A DNA stretch of 33,972 bases, taken from positions 1 through 33,972 of the forward strand of contig JAFTCN010000086.1 of assembly GCA_017454675.1 (NCBI GenBank), read 5' to 3'. The notes beneath the pieces are model-generated. The model saw only the letters and a list, made by a program, of their open reading frames with translations. It was not told the origin of the DNA and ran no database searches. Positions 16,419 through 25,601 of this stretch are shown here, piece after piece. The stretch comes from Clostridia bacterium (GTDB taxonomy: Bacteria; Bacillota; Clostridia; Oscillospirales; CAG-272). Each line of letters starts with the position of its first letter. The stretch's first letter is position 1. The translations under genes and the position numbers were made by a program.

Positions 16419-17771
16419 ATGCCATCTGGTTCATCCAAGGGACCGCGCTGCTCATTCTGCGGAAGGAGCGACAGCGAGGTCAATTATCTGATCCCCTCGA
16501 ATACTGGAACATACATCTGCGACTTCTGCGTCGATGCCTGCAGCGAACTGATCGAGGCCCAGAACAAATACAACCGCAAGCCGTCAGGTCTCGCTCTGTC
16601 GGCCGACAGACTGCCCCGGCCGGCGGAGATCAAGTCTTCCCTCGACAAGTACGTCATCGGTCAGGATGAGGCCAAGATCGCGCTCTCGGTGGCAGTATAC
16701 AACCACTACAAGCGCGTCCTCTCGCTCGACAGGAAGAACGGACGCGGGACGTCGAAGAAGAGCAAGTCAGTCGACGTGAAAGAGGCAGCGGACGACGTCG
16801 AGCTCGGCAAGAGCAACGTCCTGCTCATAGGCCCCACCGGATCGGGCAAGACATATCTTGCCCAGACGCTCGCACGTACGCTGAAGGTGCCCTTCGCCAT
16901 AGCTGATGCCACTACGCTCACCGAGGCGGGGTATGTCGGAGAGGACGTCGAGAACATACTACTGCGGCTGATCCAGGCCGCCGATTTCGACATCGAGCTT
17001 GCCGAGAAAGGCATCATCTACATCGATGAGATCGACAAGATCTCGCGCAAGAGCGAGAACAGGTCGATCACCCGCGACGTCTCGGGAGAGGGAGTTCAGC
17101 AGGCGCTGCTCAAGATCCTTGAAGGGACAGTGTCGAACGTCCCTCCTAACGGAGGACGCAAACACCCGAACCAGGATTTCATAAGCATCAACACCGAAAA
17201 CATCCTCTTCATCTGCGGCGGTGCCTTCGACGGCCTGGAGCAGATCATTGAAAAGCGGCGCGGGACTCAGCTCATCGGATTCGGAAGCAAGCTCATGCCG
17301 AAGGTCTCTGACAGTATAAAGGTCTTTGAGGACGTGACGCCTCACGACATCGTGAAATACGGACTCATACCAGAACTTGTCGGCAGGATCCCCGTCATAG
17401 TGTCACTCGACGCTCTCGACAAGGATGCGCTCTGCCGCATCATTACAGAGCCAAAGAATGCGCTGATCAAGCAGTATCAGAAGCTTTTCTCGCTTGAGGG
17501 GATAAAGCTGGAATTCGAAAAGTCCGCACTTGACGCGATAGCGGCTCTGGCTCTCGAACGCAAGACGGGAGCCAGAGGACTCCGCTCGATCATGGAAAAG
17601 GCCATGATGGACCTCATGTTCGAGATGCCGTCTCGCGATGACGTGGCGTCTGTCACCATCACAGGTGACTATATCGCCGGGAGAGGCGAGCCGGTACTGG
17701 GACTCAAGTCCCCTGCCGGTACGGCAGACACCGGGGATGCGGACAGCAAACCTGAAAAGTCCGGAGACTGA
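16419..17771 (+). CDS. clpX: Clp protease ATP-binding subunit ClpX
   Basis: ClpX unfolds proteins and passes them to ClpP. The 450-residue AAA+ protein has an N-terminal zinc-binding domain (Cys11, Cys14, Cys34, Cys37), Walker A GPTGSGKT (138-145), pore loop GYVG (171-174), Walker B IIYIDEID (199-206) and [19 protein letters not shown]. Residues about 105-128 form a Lys/Asp-rich insert before the Walker A strand, longer than in the usual protein. The C terminus has the small AAA+ domain with [13 protein letters not shown]. It sits 30 bases after clpP, with AAAGGA before the ATG. Confidence 0.97.
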   Translation: MPSGSSKGPRCSFCGRSDSEVNYLIPSNTGTYICDFCVDACSELIEAQNKYNRKPSGLALSADRLPRPAEIKSSLDKYVIGQDEAKIALSVAVYNHYKRVLSLDRKNGRGTSKKSKSVDVKEAADDVELGKSNVLLIGPTGSGKTYLAQTLARTLKVPFAIADATTLTEAGYVGEDVENILLRLIQAADFDIELAEKGIIYIDEIDKISRKSENRSITRDVSGEGVQQALLKILEGTVSNVPPNGGRKHPNQDFISINTENILFICGGAFDGLEQIIEKRRGTQLIGFGSKLMPKVSDSIKVFEDVTPHDIVKYGLIPELVGRIPVIVSLDALDKDALCRIITEPKNALIKQYQKLFSLEGIKLEFEKSALDAIAALALERKTGARGLRSIMEKAMMDLMFEMPSRDDVASVTITGDYIAGRGEPVLGLKSPAGTADTGDADSKPEKSGD

Positions 17772-17803
17772 CTTTTCCACCGACCGGAGGAGCGAAACTG
17801 CCA

Positions 17804-19213
17804 ATGAAAGGACTGAAAACAGTCTATATATGCTCGTCCTGCGAGTACGAATCGATCAAATGGGCGGGCAGATGCCCGCGCTGCGGCGCGTGGAACTCTT
17901 TTGTTGAGGACGTCATCGAACTTCCCGACAAGACCGGCTCCGCCGACGGCAAAAAGCAGGCGCGTGCCGAACTCCGCGACAGCGTAGGCGGGAACGCCGA
18001 CGCCGTCCCGATCGACAAAATAACCGAGGACAGCTGTATACGCACCGCCACCGGGCAGTCGGAACTCGACAGAGTGCTTGGCGGAGGACTTGTTAAGGGG
18101 TCCGTAGTGCTGCTGACCGGCGAACCCGGAATAGGCAAATCGACTCTGGTGCTGCAGATCTCCGGCATCATATCAAAGTCCAGGGTCCTGCTCTATGTAT
18201 CAGGCGAGGAATCCCCCGGGCAGATAAAACTCAGAGCGAAAAGGCTCGGCGTATCGGGCAGCTCACTCTATCTCATTTGCGAGTCGAACACCGACCGTAT
18301 CATGAAAGAATGCGAGAGGATAAAGCCCGACGTGCTGATCGTCGACTCTATCCAGACGATGTACACCCCGGGGTCGGCGTCGTCGCCGGGCAGCATCGCT
18401 CAGGTGAGGGAAAGTGCTCTCGCGTTCATCTCAAAAGCCAAGAACGACGGAACGTCGGTGATACTCATCGGTCACGTCAATAAGGAAGGAACGATCGCAG
18501 GGCCGAAGGTGCTCGAACATATGGTCGACGCCGTCCTCTGCTTCGAAGGCGAACGCCAGCAGGCCTACAGGATCATAAGAGCGGTAAAGAACAGATACGG
18601 ATCGACCGACGAGATCGGCGTATTCGAGATGACCGACAAAGGTCTGTGCGAGGTACCCGATCCTTCTGAGGTGCTGCTGGCCGGAAGGCCGAAGAACGTC
18701 TCCGGAAACTGTGCCGCCTGCATGATCGAGGGAACAAGGCCGATGATCGCGGAGATCCAGGCGCTCGCCACCGATACCGGCTTCCCTTCTCCGCGGCGTA
18801 CCGTCAACGGCATCGACTACAACCGCATGTGCATGATATCGGCGGTACTTGAAAAACGTCTCGGCCTCCGCTTTTCGACCAAGGACCTCTACCTCAACGT
18901 AATAGGAGGCCTGAGGGTGGACGAGCCGGCTTCCGACGCCGCGCTGTCTCTCGCTATGATCTCATCGTATACCGACAGACCGGTCCCCGACTCGCTCGTG
19001 GCGATCGGCGAGATAGGGCTGGCGGGCGAATGCAGGGCGGTGTCGTCGCTCGAGGCGAGAGTCAGAGAGTGTGAACGTCTCGGATTTACCGAGATCGCCG
19101 TGCCTCTGAGGAATGTCGAAAAGCGAAAGATCACGGCGGGTCCCGGCGTAAAACTCATTCCTGTCCGGAGCGTATTCGAACTGCTCCCGCTGCTCGGAGA
19201 AAAAAAGGAATGA
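17804..19213 (+). CDS. radA: DNA repair protein RadA (Sms)
   Basis: RadA is a RecA-like branch-migration helicase. The 469-residue protein has an N-terminal zinc finger (Cys10, Cys13, Cys24, Cys27), a RecA core with Walker A GEPGIGKST (106-114) and VLIVDSIQT (Walker B), and a C-terminal Lon-like domain (VDEPASDAALSLAMISS). The family-specific KNRFG motif is KNRYG (262-266), a conservative change. GGAGGAG lies about 11 bases before the ATG. It is the last gene of the plus-strand run and is followed by the 19308-19357 terminator. Confidence 0.96.
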   Translation: MKGLKTVYICSSCEYESIKWAGRCPRCGAWNSFVEDVIELPDKTGSADGKKQARAELRDSVGGNADAVPIDKITEDSCIRTATGQSELDRVLGGGLVKGSVVLLTGEPGIGKSTLVLQISGIISKSRVLLYVSGEESPGQIKLRAKRLGVSGSSLYLICESNTDRIMKECERIKPDVLIVDSIQTMYTPGSASSPGSIAQVRESALAFISKAKNDGTSVILIGHVNKEGTIAGPKVLEHMVDAVLCFEGERQQAYRIIRAVKNRYGSTDEIGVFEMTDKGLCEVPDPSEVLLAGRPKNVSGNCAACMIEGTRPMIAEIQALATDTGFPSPRRTVNGIDYNRMCMISAVLEKRLGLRFSTKDLYLNVIGGLRVDEPASDAALSLAMISSYTDRPVPDSLVAIGEIGLAGECRAVSSLEARVRECERLGFTEIAVPLRNVEKRKITAGPGVKLIPVRSVFELLPLLGEKKE

Positions 19214-19307
19214 TCATTTCCTCAGAAAGCAGGCGCTCTTCATTCTCCTTTTTCGAAAGCCGCACTGGCAAGCCTGTCACGCGGTGGAAACTGTGACAGG
19301 ATAAAGA

Positions 19308-19357
19308 TTAAAACACCGGATGAACTGACTTATCAGTCAGTCCATCCGGTGTTTTAA
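19308..19357. terminator. Strong bidirectional terminator between radA and the HAD phosphatase
   Basis: TTAAAACACCGGATG (19308-19322) and CATCCGGTGTTTTAA (19343-19357) pair over 15 bases, and ACTGACT/AGTCAGT extends the stem inside it after one mismatch, with loop TATC. The stem starts with A's and ends with T's, so each strand ends in a T-run, suiting two convergent operons. A second hairpin just before it (CCTGTCAC 19273-19280 with GTGACAGG 19293-19300) has no T-run. Confidence 0.92.
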
Positions 19358-19365
19358 TGCTGCCG

Positions 19366-19938
19366 TTACCTGCGCTCACGGAAGACCCAGGGGCGCGGAC
19401 GGCCTTTTTTTATGATATACGCATTTTTCGCAAGACATGCGAGAGGCGTATCGGAATACGAATCCGAATAGAATGATTCGACCGTCGCGTCGGGATATTT
19501 TTCCTTAAGACGCGCGACCTTCTCCCCGCCTTTGCAGTTCTTCCCTTCTATGAGCCCCGTCCCGATGTCCATCCGCGTCGCAATGACGTCGGCAACTCCG
19601 AGCCTCGCGCAGGCAGGTGCGACGAGGAATTCGGGGGACGCGGATATCACGATGTCATCGGACCTTCTGTTCTCAAGATACCAGCCGTAGATCCCGGGCA
19701 TCTTACGGTCCCAGAAGGATTCGACTTCCGACATCGCGTCCGGGATGTGCGCGAGAAAGGAAAAGAGTGCCTGCTTGAGTTCGCATAAAGTCCTCCGGCC
19801 GAAGATATATCCGACAGCCGCGGCGGCTGCGCGAGGAAGACTTCCGAGCACCGAGACATGCCTGAACAGCATGAACATCCAGAAATCCGCCGAACTGTCC
19901 CTCCTGTATACAGTCTTATCGAAATCGTATACGTTCAT
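19366..19938 (-). CDS. HAD-superfamily hydrolase, subfamily IB (phosphoserine phosphatase-like)
   Basis: A 190-residue HAD phosphatase. Motif I is DFDKT (Asp5 nucleophile, Asp7), motif II is Ser99 in ISASPEF, motif III Lys140 and motif IV SDSYSD (Asp159, Asp163). A helical cap occupies about 15-80. Related IB enzymes hydrolyse phosphoserine or lipid phosphates; the substrate cannot be assigned. The ribosome site (AAGG) is weak and lies close to the ATG, only 12 bases after guaB, suggesting translational coupling. It is the last gene of the minus-strand operon. Confidence 0.88.
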   Translation of the reverse strand: MNVYDFDKTVYRRDSSADFWMFMLFRHVSVLGSLPRAAAAAVGYIFGRRTLCELKQALFSFLAHIPDAMSEVESFWDRKMPGIYGWYLENRRSDDIVISASPEFLVAPACARLGVADVIATRMDIGTGLIEGKNCKGGEKVARLKEKYPDATVESFYSDSYSDTPLACLAKNAYIIKKGRPRPWVFRERR

Positions 19939-19950
19939 CTGCCTTACGGT

Positions 19951-21459
19951 TCAGATCTTGATGTTGCCCGTCTTCAGGATGACGTCGTGCGAGCCGCCCT
20001 CTACGATCGATGTGGCCGACACGAGGGTGATCCTCGATCTCTTCTGCAGATCGGGTATGTTCGTCACTCCGACGTTGCACATGGTGGATCTCACCTTGTA
20101 CAGGCTCTTCGCCACATTGTCGTGCAGTGGACCGGCGTAGCTGACGTAGGAATCGACGCCCTCCTCAAACGACAGGCCTTCGCCGGCACCGAGGTCGTAG
20201 CGCTGCCAGTTGCGCGCTCTGTTCGAGCCCTCGCCCCAGTACTCTTTGACGTACTGGCCGTTTATGACGAGCTTGTTGGTGGGGGATTCGTCGAAGCGTG
20301 CGAAGTATCTGCCGAGCATGATGAAATCGGCGCCCATGGCAAGCGCGAGAGTCATGTGGTAGTCATGCACGATGCCGCCGTCGGAGCATACCGGGATATA
20401 GACTCCGGACTCCTCGAAGTACTCGTCCCTGGCCTTCGCGACCTCGATAAGAGCCGTCGCCTGACCTCTGCCGATCCCCTTCTGCTCTCTTGTGATGCAG
20501 ATAGAGCCACCGCCGATGCCGACCTTGACGAAATCGGCTCCGCACTCGGCGAGGAAGCGGAAGCCCTCGCGGTCTACGACGTTTCCGGCTCCGACCTTTA
20601 CACTGTCGCCGTATTTTTCGCGGATGAAATCGAGCGTGAATTTCTGCCAGCAGGTGTAGCCCTCGGAGGCGTCGATGCAGAGCACGTCAGCGCCGGCATC
20701 GACGAGAGCGGGAACTCTTTCTTTGTAGTCGCGGGTGTTGATGCCCGCGCCGACCATAAAGCGTTTTCTTTCGTCGAGCAGTTCGAGCGGGTTCTCCTTG
20801 TGCTCGGCGTAATCTTTTCTGAACACAAAGTACAGAAGGCGTCCGCCGTTCTCCTCGTCGACGATCGGGAGCGAATTGAGCTTGTGCTCCCATATTATGT
20901 CGTTCGCCGTCTTCAGCGTGGTGTTCGCCGGAGCGGTGATGAGCTTTTCGAGCGGAGTCATGAACTCGGAGACGCGGAGGTCTGTCGACATGCGAGACAC
21001 GCGGTAGTCGCGTCCGGTGACTATCCCGAGCAGTTTGCCGTGAGCCGATCCGTCGTCGGTGACGGCGACGGTGTTGTGTCCGTTCTTCCTGACGAGCGCC
21101 AGAACGTCGGCGAGAGTCGCGTCGGGCGTGAGGTTTGAGTCGCTCTCGATGAATCCGGCCTTGTAGCTCTTGACTCTGGCCACCATCGCCGCCTGATCCT
21201 TTATCGGCTGCGAACCGTAGATGAAGGAGATGCCGCCCTCCCTTGCAAGGGCTATAGCCATTCTGTCGTCGGATACCGACTGCATTATTGCCGATACCAG
21301 CGGGATACTGAGCTCTATGCTGCTCTTTTCACCTTTGCGGTATTTTACAAGAGGCGTTTTCAGCGACACGTTGTCGGGTATGCAGTCGGGCGAAGTATAG
21401 CCGGGGATGAGAAGATATTCGGAAAAAGTGTGGGAAGGTTCGGGATAAATGTAAGCCAT
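19951..21459 (-). CDS. guaB: IMP dehydrogenase with a variant catalytic loop
   Basis: IMPDH oxidises IMP to XMP, the committed step of GMP synthesis. The 502-residue protein has a TIM barrel interrupted by two CBS domains (about 100-225). The catalytic cysteine is Cys321 in [17 protein letters not shown], where the usual loop is GxGPGSICTTR; the Arg-Tyr pair of the flap is Arg420-Tyr421 in RNWQRYDLG. The IMP-binding segments [11 protein letters not shown] and [12 protein letters not shown] are present. Because the Cys and the Arg-Tyr pair are kept, I call it IMPDH rather than GMP reductase. ATG has AAAGGAG six bases upstream. It lies 28 bases after the P-loop gene. Confidence 0.93.
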   Translation of the reverse strand: MAYIYPEPSHTFSEYLLIPGYTSPDCIPDNVSLKTPLVKYRKGEKSSIELSIPLVSAIMQSVSDDRMAIALAREGGISFIYGSQPIKDQAAMVARVKSYKAGFIESDSNLTPDATLADVLALVRKNGHNTVAVTDDGSAHGKLLGIVTGRDYRVSRMSTDLRVSEFMTPLEKLITAPANTTLKTANDIIWEHKLNSLPIVDEENGGRLLYFVFRKDYAEHKENPLELLDERKRFMVGAGINTRDYKERVPALVDAGADVLCIDASEGYTCWQKFTLDFIREKYGDSVKVGAGNVVDREGFRFLAECGADFVKVGIGGGSICITREQKGIGRGQATALIEVAKARDEYFEESGVYIPVCSDGGIVHDYHMTLALAMGADFIMLGRYFARFDESPTNKLVINGQYVKEYWGEGSNRARNWQRYDLGAGEGLSFEEGVDSYVSYAGPLHDNVAKSLYKVRSTMCNVGVTNIPDLQKRSRITLVSATSIVEGGSHDVILKTGNIKI

Positions 21460-21487
21460 GATTCACTCCTTTGCTTCTCTTTTTATG

Positions 21488-21898
21488 TCAGTTGACGAAT
21501 TTCTTAAGGCCGTCGGTGAGATCTTCGACAGGCATCGACGACGTCATCACGACATTTACCTTGTATCTGTCGGCAAGCTCGTCGATATCGTTGACCATCC
21601 TCTCGAATGTATCGATGTTGTTGTCGCAGATGCGGAGCGCCGAATCGACGAAAAGGTCCGAGATGTCGTGGTTGCTGGCGATGAGGCCGGCGAGAAAGCC
21701 GTAGAGCTGCCTTGAGCCGAATACAAAGTATTCGTCGACGTTTATGAGTCTGCAGTTGTAGTTGACGTCGTACCTGAGCTTGATGCCCTTCTCGACGCAG
21801 ACGACAGAGCCGTTGCTTTTCTCAACGGCATCGTTGACCATGCCGATGAGCGCCTTGGTCTTTCCGGATCCCTTGATCCCTACGATTAATTTTACCAT
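21488..21898 (-). CDS. Small P-loop ATP-binding protein of unknown function
   Basis: A 136-residue protein built around an N-terminal Walker A motif, VGIKGSGKTKAL (GIKGSGKT at about 7-14). A possible Walker B strand is DISDLFVDSALR, and VNVVMTSS forms a later strand. It is too short for a full AAA+ or ABC domain and looks like a minimal single-domain P-loop fold. I do not recognise a function. It sits between pgi (66-base gap) and guaB (28-base gap) on the same strand. The ribosome site is weak (CAGG about 12 bases before the ATG). Confidence 0.8.
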   Translation of the reverse strand: MVKLIVGIKGSGKTKALIGMVNDAVEKSNGSVVCVEKGIKLRYDVNYNCRLINVDEYFVFGSRQLYGFLAGLIASNHDISDLFVDSALRICDNNIDTFERMVNDIDELADRYKVNVVMTSSMPVEDLTDGLKKFVN

Positions 21899-21964
21899 GT
21901 CTGTGAATTACCTGCCTTTCGATTTATAGAACTGATTTTTTGACTGTGTTGCGGGTGCGCCGGG

Positions 21965-23311
21965 TCAGAGCCTCGAGCGGAGCTTGTCCGTGAGGTCCTC
22001 GTATCCAGGTTTGCCGAGCAGCGCGAACATGTTCTTCTTGTACGCCTCGACGCCCGGCTGGTCGAACGGGTTCACTCCGAGAAGGTATCCGGAGACGGCG
22101 CAGGCGAGTTCGAAGAAGTAGATCATATACCCGAGCGAGAGCTCCGACCTGTCTGCGAGCTTCAGGACTATACCGGGAACGCCGCCGTCTTCATGGGCGA
22201 GGAGAGTGCCCTTCATGGCGGTGCGGTTCACCTCCGTCAGCATCTTCCCGGAGAGGAAGTTGAGGCCGTCGATATTCGCCGGGTCGTTCGGGATCTTTGC
22301 CCTGCTGTCGGGCTTTACGATCTCGAGGACCGTCTCAAAGAGGGTGCGCTGCCCGTCCTGTATATACTGACCGAGAGAATGAAGGTCTGTCGTGAAGTTC
22401 ACCGATGCCGGATAAAGCCCCTTCCCGTCTTTGCCTTCGCTCTCACCGAACAGCTGCTTCCACCACTCGCTGAACATCAGCTCGAAGGGTTCGTATCCGA
22501 CAAAGACCTCGACCGATTTTCCGGAGCGAAGGAGCAGGTTGCGGACCGCAGCGTAATAATAAGCGGGGTTGTTCATAAAGTCGTCAGGATCGGTGTCGAG
22601 CTCGCGCATGGCGGCGCGTGCACCGCGCATAAGCTTATCTATGTCTATGCCGGAGACGGCTATGGGGAGCAACCCTACGGCCGAGAGGACCGAATAGCGG
22701 CCTCCTACGTCGTCGGGAACGACGAACGTCTCGTACCCCGCTTCGTCGGCGAATTTCTTGAGAGTCCCGCGAACCCTGTCGGTAGTAACGAATATGTGTT
22801 CCTTCGCGCGGCGCTTGCCGTATTTTTTCTCGAGCAGCGCTCTGAAGCATCTGAAATCCACGGCAGTCTCGGTCGTCGTGCCCGATTTCGAGATGACGTT
22901 GATGCTGACGTCCTTATCCTTTCTGGAGCAGAGTTCCAGCAGTTCGTCGAGATCGCTGCCGCTGATGTTGCAGCCCGAGAAATAAATGGCGGGCGAACCG
23001 GAGTCGAGCTCGTTGTGTCTCGGCGATCTGAGAAATTCGATGACTGCCCGGGAGCCCAGATACGAACCCCCTATGCCTATGACGACAAAGATGTCGCAGT
23101 TCTTTCTTATCCTGTCAGCGGCAGCCTTTATCCTCGCAAACTCCTCTCTGTCGTAATCGCGCGGCAGTGTGAGCCAGCCGAGCATCGATGATCCCTTTCC
23201 TGTGCCGGCGCGGAGCGACTCCACAGCCTTCCTCACCTCCGGAGCGATGCCGGTAAAGTCTTTCTCACTTACGAACTTGCCGGTAAAACGGCCGTCGACC
23301 TCAATTCTCAT
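21965..23311 (-). CDS. pgi: Glucose-6-phosphate isomerase
   Basis: PGI interconverts glucose-6-phosphate and fructose-6-phosphate. The 448-residue length is typical of the short Bacillota type. Signature segments are VIGIGGSYLGSRAV (substrate phosphate loop), SKSGTTTETAV and the PGI motif around GESEGKDGKGLYPASVNFT, with the C-terminal active-site Lys in EAYKKNMFALLGKPG. I chose ATG at 23311, six bases after GAGGAG; another in-frame ATG at 23329 has no ribosome site. It follows galM in an operon of sugar enzymes and would pass their products to glycolysis. Confidence 0.95.
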   Translation of the reverse strand: MRIEVDGRFTGKFVSEKDFTGIAPEVRKAVESLRAGTGKGSSMLGWLTLPRDYDREEFARIKAAADRIRKNCDIFVVIGIGGSYLGSRAVIEFLRSPRHNELDSGSPAIYFSGCNISGSDLDELLELCSRKDKDVSINVISKSGTTTETAVDFRCFRALLEKKYGKRRAKEHIFVTTDRVRGTLKKFADEAGYETFVVPDDVGGRYSVLSAVGLLPIAVSGIDIDKLMRGARAAMRELDTDPDDFMNNPAYYYAAVRNLLLRSGKSVEVFVGYEPFELMFSEWWKQLFGESEGKDGKGLYPASVNFTTDLHSLGQYIQDGQRTLFETVLEIVKPDSRAKIPNDPANIDGLNFLSGKMLTEVNRTAMKGTLLAHEDGGVPGIVLKLADRSELSLGYMIYFFELACAVSGYLLGVNPFDQPGVEAYKKNMFALLGKPGYEDLTDKLRSRL

Positions 23312-23373
23312 TTGATTCTCCTCTTTCATATGCGAATGATTTTATCCGTAAACGGTATTGCGTGCGAATGATG

Positions 23374-24444
23374 TCAGCCGGTGACAAAGGCGTAGAGAGT
23401 CCTGCTGCGGTATGTCCTGCCGGGCTCCAGCACGATATCGGTGAATTCCCGCCGGTTCGCCGAATCGGGGAACGCCTCGGTCTCAAGGCAGAATCCGCCG
23501 CGGCGCTTCTCGGGACTGCCGTCGCGGAGCCTGAAGCGCCTGCCTCCCAGGAAATTGCCGGAATAGATCTGAACTCCGGGGCGGTCGGTCGATACGTTCA
23601 GGGTCAGATCCCCCTCTGGGGATACGACGGAAATATGCCGTTTCATGCGGCGCGCCTTTGTATAGTCGCCGGGGAACACAAAGCAGTGGTCGAGGCCTCC
23701 GGCTGTCGCGATATCTGGGTCGCCCGAACGGAGCGCTGACGAAAAGCGGCGCGGTTTTCTGAAATCGAAAGCTGTCCCGGCGACCGGCTTCAGTTCTCCC
23801 GTTGGGATCAGCTCGCGGTCTGTGGGAAGATACCTGTCGGCGTCGGTGCAAAGCAGATGCTTTCCTATGTGTCCGCCGCCTGCAAGGTTGAAATAGACGT
23901 GGTTCGTCAGATTGATAACGGTGCGGGCGTCCGACTCGGCCGTGTATGTGAGGAGGAGTCCGTTTCCGCACAGAGTATATTTCAGCGAATAGCGGAGCTC
24001 ACCCGGGTAACCCTCTTCACCGTCGGGAGATACCGCCGAGAAGGTCACCGACGGCTCTGCCGAATCGCGGATCCTCGCTTTATATATCTTCTTGTCAAAT
24101 CCGCGTTCTCCGCCGTGGAGCGAATTGTTTCCGTCGTTCCGGAAGAGAGTGTATTCTTTTCCGTCGAGCGAAAACCTTCCGCCCGCGGTGCGGTTCCCCG
24201 TTCTGCCCACAAGAGCGCCAAGATACCCCGGGGCTCTCTCATAAACTCCGAGCGACGGATGCCCGAGCACCGCCGAACGCACGCTGCCGTCCGGCATCCT
24301 CACTCTGATGTCGAGTATCCTCGCTCCGTAGTCGCACAGCACCGCGGTGACGGAGCTGCCTTCCGACGAGAGCGTGTATTTGCTGACCTTTCTGCCCTTG
24401 TTGCCGTGCAACGAGGCAATGCCGTAGAGTTCCTTTTCGATCAT
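23374..24444 (-). CDS. galM: Aldose 1-epimerase (galactose mutarotase)
   Basis: Mutarotase interconverts alpha and beta anomers of galactose or glucose. The 356-residue protein keeps the active site: His110 (NSLHGG), His182 (LTNHVYFNLAG, the general acid) and Glu321 (FCLETEAFPDS, the general base), plus NRTAGGRFSLDGK. There is no signal peptide, so it is intracellular. The gap to galE is 63 bases and to pgi 62; the latter holds a 10-base direct repeat, TGCGAATGAT (23331-23340 and 23363-23372). The ribosome site is weak. Confidence 0.94.
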   Translation of the reverse strand: MIEKELYGIASLHGNKGRKVSKYTLSSEGSSVTAVLCDYGARILDIRVRMPDGSVRSAVLGHPSLGVYERAPGYLGALVGRTGNRTAGGRFSLDGKEYTLFRNDGNNSLHGGERGFDKKIYKARIRDSAEPSVTFSAVSPDGEEGYPGELRYSLKYTLCGNGLLLTYTAESDARTVINLTNHVYFNLAGGGHIGKHLLCTDADRYLPTDRELIPTGELKPVAGTAFDFRKPRRFSSALRSGDPDIATAGGLDHCFVFPGDYTKARRMKRHISVVSPEGDLTLNVSTDRPGVQIYSGNFLGGRRFRLRDGSPEKRRGGFCLETEAFPDSANRREFTDIVLEPGRTYRSRTLYAFVTG

Positions 24445-24507
24445 CGTCCGACCTGCTCTATTCTTTGACTTGTTCTTTCACTTATTACTCTGCCGTGCCT
24501 TGACACG

Positions 24508-25527
24508 TCATTCGTCGGGATATCCGTCCGGGTTCATCGTCTGCCATCTGTCGGCGTCGCGGCACATCCGCTCGATGCCGAACTGAGCCTTCCATCCTAA
24601 GACGGAAGCCGCGAGAGATGGATCGGAATAGCTGACTGCGACGTCTCCGGGACGTCTGGGAGATATCCTGTACGGCACCTTCCTGCCCGTCGCCTTTTCA
24701 TACGCACCGATGATATCGAGTACCGAATAGCCTATACCGGTGCCGATATTGTAATATTGCGCACCTTCGGACCCGACGGCGTGTCGAAGTGCGCAGACAT
24801 GCGCACGGGCAAGATCGACCACATGGATGTAGTCGCGGACTCCGGTTCCGTCGTGAGTATCGTAATCGTTGCCGAACACCGACAGGTACGGGAGTTTTCC
24901 TATCGAGACCTGCGATATGTAAGGAAGCAGATTGTTCGGAATGCCGTTCGGGTCTTCTCCGATGAGGCCCGACTCGTGGGCTCCGATCGGATTGAAGTAG
25001 CGCAGCATGACTGCTGTCCTGAGTTCTCCGGCCGCGACCATGTCGCTGAGGATCCTCTCCTGCATCAGTTTGGTCTCGCCGTATGGATTGGACGTGGGAC
25101 CGATCCTGAAGTCCTCCCTGATCGGGACCCGGTCGGAATTACCGTATACCGTCGCGGACGACGAAAAGACCATGATGCGCACGCCCGCTTCTATCATCGC
25201 CTCACAGAGGTTGAATGTGGCGCAGAGATTGTGGCTGTAATAGAGCAGCGGCTTTCTGACCGATTCTCCGACCGCCTTGAGCCCGGCGAAATGAATGACT
25301 GCGTCGATCCTGTTCTCTGCGAAGATCTTTTTCATCGCCTCTCTGTCCCTGACGTCGTTTTCGTAGAAGACAAAGTCTTTTCCGCAGATCTGCTTTACCC
25401 TGCGCAGAGCCGCGGGCTTGCTGTTCGAAAAATTGTCGACGACCACGGCTTCATATCCGCTCTACAGCAGTTCGACCAGCGTGTGCGAGCCGATGAATCC
25501 GGCCCCGCCCGTAACAAGCACTCTCAT
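24508..25527 (-). pseudogene. galE: UDP-glucose 4-epimerase with an in-frame TAG at codon 22
   Basis: GalE interconverts UDP-glucose and UDP-galactose, and in some forms the N-acetyl derivatives. From ATG at 25527 (GAGAGG upstream) the frame gives MRVLVTGGAGFIGSHTLVEL, the NAD-binding Rossmann start, then Leu, then TAG at 25462-25464, then continues in the same frame through VVVDNFSNS, SSSATVYGNSDRVP, YGETKLMQE (the YxxxK pair) and RRPGDVAVSYSDP to TGA at 24508. Nothing else is damaged: 339 codons in total, normal for the family. A restart at GTG 25446 would lose the NAD-binding motif. A single C-to-T change (CAG to TAG) explains the stop; sequencing error or readthrough remain possible. Confidence 0.9.
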
Positions 25528-25554
25528 GTCCTGTTGTTCCTCTCGGGATTTTTT

Positions 25555-25587
25555 GTCCCGGCGCGCCGCGCCGGACTCTGCCGGGAC
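25555..25587 (-). other. GC-rich hairpin in the nahK-galE gap
   Basis: GTCCCGGC (25555-25562) pairs with GCCGGGAC (25580-25587); alternatively CCGGCGCG and CGCGCCGG (25558-25574) form a tight 8-bp hairpin with a one-base loop. On the minus strand it is followed by A's rather than T's, so it is not an intrinsic terminator. It may be an mRNA processing or stability element between the two genes. Confidence 0.5.
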
Positions 25588-25601
25588 GGCCCGGCACCGT
25601 G

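Noticed and set aside
25462..25464. TAG reassigned to a sense codon in this organism
   Set aside because: About 30 other genes in the window, including long ones, have no in-frame TAG, and yraN appears to end normally at TAG. Reassignment should scatter TAG codons across many genes.
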